DNA of 11,363 nucleotides from Pseudomonadota bacterium (GTDB lineage: Bacteria; Desulfobacterota; BSN033; WVXP01; G020346125): positions 1-11,363 of the forward strand of contig DAOVGJ010000258.1 in the NCBI GenBank assembly GCA_030672465.1, written 5' to 3'. Made by a program: the position numbers and the translations under genes. Within the stretch, counting starts at the first letter, position 1. The number at the start of each line of letters is the position of its first letter. Below are positions 6,780-11,363 of the stretch, one piece after another. Under the pieces are notes generated by a model. The model was not told the DNA's origin. It ran no database searches and saw nothing but the letters and a program-made list of their open reading frames with translations.

Positions 6780-7043
6780 GGAAACCCCCAATTTGCAAAA
6801 TGTGTTTTATTTCCTTTATTGCAATTGATATGCCAAAATTTTTCCTCATCCCCATGGGATTTATCGGAAACAACCCCATGGGTGCCGGGCCAGATTATGA
6901 AAATTTTTCAACGTATACGCAAAATTTATCAGGATTTAACTGGAATTAATTGCAAGCATTCAGATTTTATAAGAGTTATGGTACTATACTCAGGGACAAC
7001 GCTTTTTCCCAAGAAATTCGGGAAACTCCAGCCCCCCACCCCC
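6780..7043. other. Intergenic region between divergent Bat and thi operons (left part)
   Basis: This A+T-rich stretch separates the divergently transcribed Bat and thiamine operons. It holds the putative moxR promoter (6894-6922), two copies of the 8-bp palindrome CCCATGGG (6851-6858 and 6875-6882) in the moxR leader, and several ATTAA/TTGCAA-like A+T-rich words around 6940-6985. Open frames crossing it on the + strand run into the riboswitch and have no protein-like features. No RNA gene is evident. Confidence 0.6.
6894..6922 (-). promoter_or_regulatory. Putative promoter of the moxR/Bat operon
   Basis: Read on the minus strand, TTGCGT (6922-6917) and CATAAT (6899-6894) are separated by 17 bases. 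The -10 matches consensus at 5 of 6 positions and the -35 at 3 of 6. Transcription would start near 6887, about 108 bases before the moxR ATG. The region is A+T-rich, so chance matches are possible. Confidence 0.35.
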
Positions 7044-7078
7044 TTGACATCTCATGGGATTCGAGTTAAGTTTATAAC
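7044..7078 (+). promoter_or_regulatory. Putative promoter of the thiamine operon
   Basis: A perfect -35 hexamer TTGACA lies at 7044-7049. The -10 is less clear: TAAGTT at 7067-7072 has the ideal 17-bp spacing but only 3 of 6 matches, while TATAAC at 7073-7078 matches better at 23 bp, which is too long. Either way transcription would begin around 7079-7085, directly at the 5' edge of the TPP aptamer, which supports a promoter here. Confidence 0.5.
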
Positions 7079-7085
7079 GAATTTT

Positions 7086-7182
7086 GCTAGGGGAGCCCAA
7101 TGGGCTGAGAAATTCCGTCCCAAGACTCGGGATGGGGATGACCCTTCGAACCTGTTTGGGTAATTCCAGCGTAGGGAAGCGG
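7086..7182 (+). promoter_or_regulatory. TPP riboswitch aptamer (THI element)
   Basis: The conserved TPP-sensing aptamer is clear: AGGGGAGCCC (7089-7098) closed by GGGCTGAGA (7102-7110) around the short AAT loop, then the variable stem P3a CCGTCCC/GGGATGG (7115-7121/7129-7135, one G-U), GACCCTTCGAACCTG (7140-7154) and GGGTAATTCCAGCGTAGGGAA (7158-7178). The CTGAGA block contacts the pyrimidine ring and the second half the pyrophosphate in known structures. The closing P1 stem looks short (GCT 7086-7088 with AGC 7178-7180). It precedes thi4 and is expected to turn the whole thiamine operon off when TPP is plentiful. Confidence 0.95.
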
Positions 7183-7200
7183 CGATTGAAAAAATAGATA

Positions 7201-7239
7201 AGGGCCGTAATACCGAGACGGAATTGCGGCCCTTTTTTT
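7201..7239 (+). terminator. Riboswitch-controlled intrinsic terminator
   Basis: AGGGCCG (7201-7207) pairs perfectly with CGGCCCT (7227-7233). Above it come four more pairs (one G-U), an A-A mismatch and two C-G pairs, closing the loop GAGAC. Seven T residues (7233-7239) follow. It sits between the TPP aptamer and the Shine-Dalgarno AAAGGAG (7241-7247) of thi4, so control is most likely by transcription attenuation. The segment GACGGAATT (7217-7225) in its loop and 3' side is perfectly complementary to AATTCCGTC (7111-7119) in the aptamer's P3a region and could form an antiterminator. Confidence 0.9.
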
Positions 7240-7253
7240 GAAAGGAGATGGAT

Positions 7254-8048
7254 ATGGAGCTGAATGAAGTGGTCATTACCAAGGCAATTATCGAGCGGTT
7301 CACGAGGAAACTGGAGGAAAACCTCGATCTGGATGTGGCCGTGGTGGGAGGAGGTCCCTCCGGCCTCGTGGCATCCTACTATTTGGCAAAAGCGGGGTTC
7401 AAGGTCGCCATCTTTGAGAGGAAGTTGAGCATTGGAGGGGGAATGTGGGGTGGAGGGATGATGTTCAATGAAGTGGTGGTCCAGGAGGAGGGAAAACGAA
7501 TCCTGGATGAATTCGGCATCCGAACCGAGCCTTATGAAAATAACTACTATACGGCCGATTCAATAGAGGCTACCGCCACCATCTGCTCCCATGCTGCCAA
7601 GGCTGGAGCCACCATCTTCAACCTCATCAGCGCTGAAGATGTGATGGTCCGGGAGAATCGGGTAACGGGCCTCGTTTTAAATTGGAGCGCCGTGGAAATG
7701 GCTAATCTGCACGTCGACCCCCTCGCCATTCGATCCAAATATGTTATCGACGCCACGGGTCACACCACTGAAGTGGTAGCTATCATCCAGAGGAAGATGG
7801 GTGGACAGCTTTTCACCGAGACGGGCAAGGTGGTGGGGGAGAAATCCCTCTGGGCGGATGCCGCGGAACGGGATACCTTGGATAACACCAAGGAGGCATT
7901 TCCGGGGGTTTTCGTGGCAGGGATGGCTGCCAATGCTACTTTTGGTTCGTATCGAATGGGGCCCATTTTCGGGGGAATGCTGCTGTCAGGAGAGAGAGTA
8001 GCCGAGCTCTTGATCGAAAGGCTTCGCCAAGGGGGAGGAAAGGGATAG
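7254..8048 (+). CDS. thi4: Thiazole synthase, Thi4 family (sulfide-dependent type)
   Basis: This 264-residue protein makes the thiazole half of thiamine, as ADP-thiazole, from NAD and glycine with a sulfur source. Motifs: dinucleotide-binding VVGGGPSGL (30-38), a glycine-rich GGGMWGGGM (61-69), and MGPIFGGML near the C-terminus (235-243). In yeast Thi4 the sulfur comes from a cysteine in the C-M-D-P motif, a suicide reaction; here the aligned motif is H-V-D-P (H153), as in methanogen Thi4, which uses free sulfide catalytically with iron. Hence the sulfide-dependent call. The start is ATG 7254, six bases after AAAGGAG; an in-frame ATG at 7248 abuts the Shine-Dalgarno and is too close. First gene of the TPP-riboswitch operon; its TAG overlaps the thiDN GTG by one base. 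ThiG is not seen in the window and would be replaced by this route. Confidence 0.92.
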   Translation: MELNEVVITKAIIERFTRKLEENLDLDVAVVGGGPSGLVASYYLAKAGFKVAIFERKLSIGGGMWGGGMMFNEVVVQEEGKRILDEFGIRTEPYENNYYTADSIEATATICSHAAKAGATIFNLISAEDVMVRENRVTGLVLNWSAVEMANLHVDPLAIRSKYVIDATGHTTEVVAIIQRKMGGQLFTETGKVVGEKSLWADAAERDTLDNTKEAFPGVFVAGMAANATFGSYRMGPIFGGMLLSGERVAELLIERLRQGGGKG

Positions 8049-9394
8049 TGAAGAGGATATTAACCATCGCCGGGTCGGATTCCGGAGGAGGGGCGGGAAT
8101 TCAGGCCGACTTGAAGACCATTACCGTCCTCGGTGGGTTCGGCATGAGCGCCATTACCGCCCTAACGGCCCAGAATACCGTAGGGGTTCAGGGAATTGTG
8201 GAATTGGATGCGGGGTTCGTGAAGAAACAGATCGACTCCGTGCTCTCCGATATCGGGGCCGATGCCATCAAGACGGGGATGCTTGCCAATTCGGAGATTG
8301 TACGGGGCGTGGCGGAAAAAATCAGGGAATATGGCATCGAGAAAGTGGTCGTCGATCCAGTGATGGTTGCCAAAAGCGGGGACGCGCTCTTGAAAAAGGA
8401 CGCCCAGGAAACGGTTAAACGAGAGCTCCTTCCCCTTTGCTATGTGGTCACCCCCAACCTTCCCGAGGCCTCCGTGCTTTCTGGTCACGAGGTGAAGGGG
8501 CTCGATGATATGAAAGGGGCGGCCATGGTGATTCATCAACTGGGGGCCAGAAACGTCCTGGTAAAGGGAGGCCATCTCCCCGGCAACCCCATGGATCTCC
8601 TGTTTGATGGCGAAGGGTTCCATGAGTTTGAAGGGGAAAGGGTTGCAACGAAGAATACCCACGGCACCGGATGCACGTATTCAGCGGCCATAGCCACGGA
8701 ACTCGCCAAGGGCGAACCATTGGCCCGGGCAATTAAAAAGGCAAAGGACTTTATGACCGTCGCCCTCCGATTTTCCCTGGATATCGGAAAAGGGCATGGT
8801 CCAACAAACCCCTATGCAATGATATCCAGGGAGATCGAGCGGTATCGAGTTATCGTGGCAATGGAAGAAGCCCTATCCCTCCTGCGAGGGGCCAAGGTGG
8901 GCATGCTCATCCCGGAAGTACAATCAAATCTGGGCTACGCTTTGCCCTATGCTGAGGTGAGGGAAGACGTGGCCGCCTTCCCGGGAAGGATAATTCGGAT
9001 TGGTGATTCCGTCGAGACCATGAGGGCCCCCGAGTTCGGGGGCTCCCAGCATATCGCCAGCATCATCTTGACGGTTATGAAGCACGATCCGGATTACCGA
9101 TCTGCCATGAACATTCGATACTCGAAGGAAGTCCTCCAGGCCTGCTCGGCGTTCCATTACTCCGTAACAAGCTTCGACCGAAAACAGGAGCCCAGGGGAA
9201 TTAAGGAAAAGGAAGGATCCTCCTTGGAGTGGGGCACGGAGTGGGTTTTACGGAGAAGCAAAGGGGTACCGGATATCATTTATGACGAGGGAGACCGCGG
9301 GAAGGAGGCCATGGTCCGCGTGATCGGCAGGTATCCACGAGAAGTCGTAGAAAAAGTCATAAGAATTAATGAACTGGTAACCAACCTTCGCTGA
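8048..9394 (+). CDS. thiDN: Bifunctional HMP/HMP-P kinase and thiamine-phosphate synthase (ThiD-ThiN fusion)
   Basis: This 448-residue two-domain cytoplasmic enzyme first phosphorylates hydroxymethylpyrimidine and its monophosphate, then joins HMP-PP to thiazole phosphate to give thiamine phosphate. ThiD domain (about 1-262): IAGSDSGGGAGIQADLK (7-23), VVDPVMVAKSG (101-111), LVKGGH (171-176) and the anion-hole segment THGTGCTYSAA with C209. ThiN domain (about 268-444): LIPEVQSNLGYALP (287-300), PEFGGSQHIASIIL (328-341), FDRKQEPRG (376-384) and LEWGTEWVL (393-401), typical of the ThiN fold that replaces ThiE in archaea and some bacteria. The start is GTG overlapping the thi4 stop (TAGTG), preceded by GGAGGAAAGG. 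The fusion accounts for the absence of a ThiE gene here; a stand-alone kinase for the thiazole alcohol is not needed with Thi4 output after ADP-thiazole cleavage. Confidence 0.94.
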   Translation: MKRILTIAGSDSGGGAGIQADLKTITVLGGFGMSAITALTAQNTVGVQGIVELDAGFVKKQIDSVLSDIGADAIKTGMLANSEIVRGVAEKIREYGIEKVVVDPVMVAKSGDALLKKDAQETVKRELLPLCYVVTPNLPEASVLSGHEVKGLDDMKGAAMVIHQLGARNVLVKGGHLPGNPMDLLFDGEGFHEFEGERVATKNTHGTGCTYSAAIATELAKGEPLARAIKKAKDFMTVALRFSLDIGKGHGPTNPYAMISREIERYRVIVAMEEALSLLRGAKVGMLIPEVQSNLGYALPYAEVREDVAAFPGRIIRIGDSVETMRAPEFGGSQHIASIILTVMKHDPDYRSAMNIRYSKEVLQACSAFHYSVTSFDRKQEPRGIKEKEGSSLEWGTEWVLRRSKGVPDIIYDEGDRGKEAMVRVIGRYPREVVEKVIRINELVTNLR

Positions 9395-9443
9395 CCGTGG
9401 CTCCCCACGGGCCCTCATTTTGTCACCCTATGGATGGGAAAGA

Positions 9444-10238
9444 ATGGGGAAAAAAGGGGCCTCATTCCCAGGAAATAATAAGCTCTCCCTGAGGGAGATC
9501 AAAAAGAGTTTTTCGAAGGACGGATCTTCACTGGCTGTGCTCCTCGACATTTCCCTTTCCGTTCGTCAAGGGGAATTCATCTCCATCCTCGGCCCCTCTG
9601 GATGTGGCAAAAGCACACTGTTTAACGTGGTGGTGGGCTTGGTCCAGAGGGATGGCGGAATCATCTCCATCGATAATCGTGAGGTAGAGAATGGATTGGG
9701 TGACGTAGCCTATATGCAGCAGAAAGACCTCCTCTTTCCATGGAGAACCCTCCTGCAAAACGTGCTTCTGGGGCCTGAGATTTCGGGGGGAGTTCACGAG
9801 GAGGCCCGAAGTGAGGCGTTGGAGCTCATGACCCGAGTGGGCTTAAGGGGGTTCGAGGGAAATTACCCCGCCGAACTGTCCATGGGCATGCGGCAGAGGG
9901 CTGCCTTGGTGAGGACCCTGCTCTTCCACAAGGATATCCTCCTCCTGGATGAACCCTTCGGAGCCCTCGATGCTATGACCCGCTCGGTGATGCAACACAT
10001 CCTGCTCGGGCTTTGGATGGATTATCGGAAAACAATCCTCCTGGTTACCCATGATGTTGAGGAGGCCCTGCTTCTATCCGATCGCATCTATGTGTTGACC
10101 GCACGCCCCGCCGCCGTTAAGGGGGAGGTCAGCGTCGATATCACAAGACCCAGGAAGGTGACGGATTTGAGCTTCGTGGATCTCAAGGGGGTTCTCTTGG
10201 ATATGCTTCAAGGGGAGATCGAAAGGGTATTTGCATGA
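9444..10238 (+). CDS. ABC importer ATPase, ThiZ-like (thiamine precursor uptake)
   Basis: This 264-residue nucleotide-binding subunit belongs to the nitrate/taurine/HMP-type importer group and powers the permease encoded next. Walker A is GPSGCGKST (50-58), the Q-loop QQKDLLFPW (92-100), the signature LSMGMRQR (145-152), Walker B ILLLDEP (165-171), the D-loop ALD and the switch histidine H203 (VTHD). The second signature glycine is methionine (LSMGM instead of LSGGM/LSGGQ), an occasional variant in this group. The frame opens at a TTG at 9420, but homology-like sequence starts well after it, so I take ATG 9444, preceded only by a weak GGGAAAG. It lies 49 bases after thiDN with no terminator between, so it probably shares the TPP-controlled transcript. 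The stop overlaps the permease ATG (ATGA). Substrate assignment rests on context and on the downstream binding protein. Confidence 0.87.
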   Translation: MGKKGASFPGNNKLSLREIKKSFSKDGSSLAVLLDISLSVRQGEFISILGPSGCGKSTLFNVVVGLVQRDGGIISIDNREVENGLGDVAYMQQKDLLFPWRTLLQNVLLGPEISGGVHEEARSEALELMTRVGLRGFEGNYPAELSMGMRQRAALVRTLLFHKDILLLDEPFGALDAMTRSVMQHILLGLWMDYRKTILLVTHDVEEALLLSDRIYVLTARPAAVKGEVSVDITRPRKVTDLSFVDLKGVLLDMLQGEIERVFA

Positions 10239-10990
10239 CCAGACGAATACTCTATCCCAGTATACTCTTAGTTCTCTTCGTCCTCTTTTGGGAGCTGATG
10301 GTGTGGCAGTTTCAGGTTCCCCACTATATCCTCCCCGCACCCAGTCGAATCATCCGCACGTTGACCGTGCAACAATCCCTTCTGCTCCATCACACCTTCG
10401 TTACCTTGGAAGAGATCATCGTGGGTTTCCTGCTGGCCTTTGTGGTGGGGGTGGGGTTGGCATTTCTCATGTTTCAATTCCCCGTCTTGGAGAAGACCTT
10501 CTACCCCATCGTGATCGGATCCCAGACAATACCCGTATTTGCCATCGCCCCGCTCCTGGTACTCTGGTTCGGCTATGGACTCTCATCCAAGGTCGTCATG
10601 GCGGCGTTGATCGTCTTCTTCCCCATCGTCGTCAATACCCTGGATGGGCTGAAGGGAGCCGATCCCGATGAGGTGAACCTGCTGAGGATCCTGAAGGCCA
10701 ATCGTTGGCAGATCCTCTGGAAAGTCCGAGTTCCTTCGGCTCTCCCCTTTATCTTTTCCGGATGCAAGATCGGAATATCCGTATCGACCATTGGGGCTAT
10801 TATCGGGGAATGGGTGGGATCAAAGGAAGGGCTCGGTTACCTGATGCTCCATGCCAATGCCCAGCTTCAGATCTCCCTTATTTTCGCCTCGCTCATCTAT
10901 CTCACCATTTTAGGGGTTGGGCTCTTTTACCTCGTTGTTTTGATGGAAAGGAGGGCGATGCCATGGAAAAGATTTTCCGAAATACGGTAA
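10235..10990 (+). CDS. ABC importer permease, ThiX-like
   Basis: This 251-residue integral membrane protein of the BPD_transp_1 type has about six membrane segments (roughly 5-25, 58-80, 92-112, 119-136, 175-193 and 213-236). The cytoplasmic EAA loop, which docks on the ATPase, covers about 149-175 (LLRILKANRWQILWKVRVPS, then the ALPFIFSG segment). LPAPS near residue 33-37 is typical of the nitrate/sulfonate/thiamine-precursor permeases. The ATG overlaps the ATPase TGA, and the gene itself overlaps the following binding-protein gene by 28 bases, so the three are tightly coupled. Specificity cannot be read from a permease; operon context with thi4 and thiDN behind a TPP riboswitch points to a thiamine pyrimidine precursor. 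Confidence 0.88.
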   Translation: MTRRILYPSILLVLFVLFWELMVWQFQVPHYILPAPSRIIRTLTVQQSLLLHHTFVTLEEIIVGFLLAFVVGVGLAFLMFQFPVLEKTFYPIVIGSQTIPVFAIAPLLVLWFGYGLSSKVVMAALIVFFPIVVNTLDGLKGADPDEVNLLRILKANRWQILWKVRVPSALPFIFSGCKIGISVSTIGAIIGEWVGSKEGLGYLMLHANAQLQISLIFASLIYLTILGVGLFYLVVLMERRAMPWKRFSEIR

Positions 10991-11363
10991 GGGCGTTTTT
11001 TGCAATCGGTTTTTGCTTGTTCATCCTTTGGGGTTCGGAGGTATTTGGTCAAAATCGTCCCCCGATTAAAGTGACCCTGATGTTGGACTGGTTCCCCAAC
11101 GCCGACCACGTCCCCGTCTATGTGGCCCGGGACAAGGGTTTTTTCGCGAAAGGGGGGTTGGACGTGGAAATCCTGGTCCCCGCCAATCCCAATGACCCGC
11201 CGAAGCTCGTAGCGGTTGGCACGGTGGATTTTGGGATCAGCTATCAGCCCGCCGTAACCGTCGCACGATCCCAGGAACTGCCGATAAAGGCTATCGGGGT
11301 CCTCGTTGAGCATCCATTGAGCACCATAACCTTTTTGAAGGAGTCGGGGATTAGAACCCCCGC
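10963..11363 (+). CDS. NMT1/THI5-like substrate-binding protein, ThiY-like (3' end outside window)
   Basis: The first 133 codons of a periplasmic binding protein lie here; the rest is beyond the window edge. It begins with a Sec signal peptide (hydrophobic core about 11-24, cleavage probably near residue 30). The mature start holds VTLMLDWFPNADHVPVYVA (37-55) and RDKGFFAKGGLDVEI (56-70), the hallmark of the NMT1/THI5-like family that captures pyrimidine precursors of thiamine, and VAVGTVDFGISY (83-94) where the ligand loop of the family lies. AAAGGAGGG (10947-10955) precedes the ATG by seven bases; a nearer ATG at 10958 is out of frame. The start overlaps the permease stop by 28 bases. Likely ligands are HMP or formylaminopyrimidine (the ThiY substrate); the sequence does not separate them. 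No frameshift is seen up to the edge. Confidence 0.88.
   Translation, partial: MEKIFRNTVRAFFAIGFCLFILWGSEVFGQNRPPIKVTLMLDWFPNADHVPVYVARDKGFFAKGGLDVEILVPANPNDPPKLVAVGTVDFGISYQPAVTVARSQELPIKAIGVLVEHPLSTITFLKESGIRTP

Noticed and set aside
6762..7163. + strand open frame (133 codons) across the divergent control region
   Set aside because: It runs through the thi promoter and the conserved TPP aptamer, lacks a Shine-Dalgarno and shows no protein-like pattern.

Overview
The window looks like a piece of a moderate-GC, probably anaerobic and sulfidic-habitat bacterium, most likely Desulfobacterota (former Deltaproteobacteria) or a close relative. The evidence is indirect: a short inverted-repeat element of a kind I associate with deltaproteobacterial genomes, a Thi4-type thiazole synthase with His in place of the sulfur-donor Cys (the sulfide-using form of anaerobes), a ThiD-ThiN fusion, and a MoxR/Bat operon. 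This is inference from gene content; no rRNA or phylogenetic marker is present.

Left part (1-1256, + strand): the 3' end of a branched-chain amino acid aminotransferase gene, an intergenic stretch holding a MITE-like repeat (about 600-738), and a single CspA-type cold-shock gene with its own promoter, a structured leader of about 140 nt and a strong intrinsic terminator (1224-1256). In the leader one 11-nt segment can pair either with the 5' end of the leader or with a near-identical copy that covers the end of the Shine-Dalgarno sequence and the A of the start codon, so it reads as a two-state translation switch.

Middle part (1402-6779, - strand): a six-gene operon, transcribed right to left and packed with overlaps or gaps of a few bases: MoxR AAA+ ATPase, DUF58 protein, a BatD-like single-pass membrane protein, BatA-like VWA protein, a membrane-anchored TPR protein (BatC-like) and BatB-like VWA protein. 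This is the MoxR/Bat module, thought to work as an ATPase plus metal-binding VWA scaffold at the inner membrane, with a role in envelope stress or maturation of periplasmic factors.

Right part (7044-11363, + strand): a thiamine operon behind a clear TPP riboswitch (about 7086-7182) with an intrinsic terminator (7201-7239) directly before the first gene. The genes are thi4 (thiazole synthase), thiDN (HMP/HMP-P kinase fused to ThiN-type thiamine-phosphate synthase), and a ThiXYZ-like ABC importer (ATPase, permease, and an N-terminal fragment of the binding protein cut by the window edge). Together they make the thiazole half, import or salvage a pyrimidine precursor, phosphorylate it and join the halves, with TPP repressing the whole unit by premature termination.
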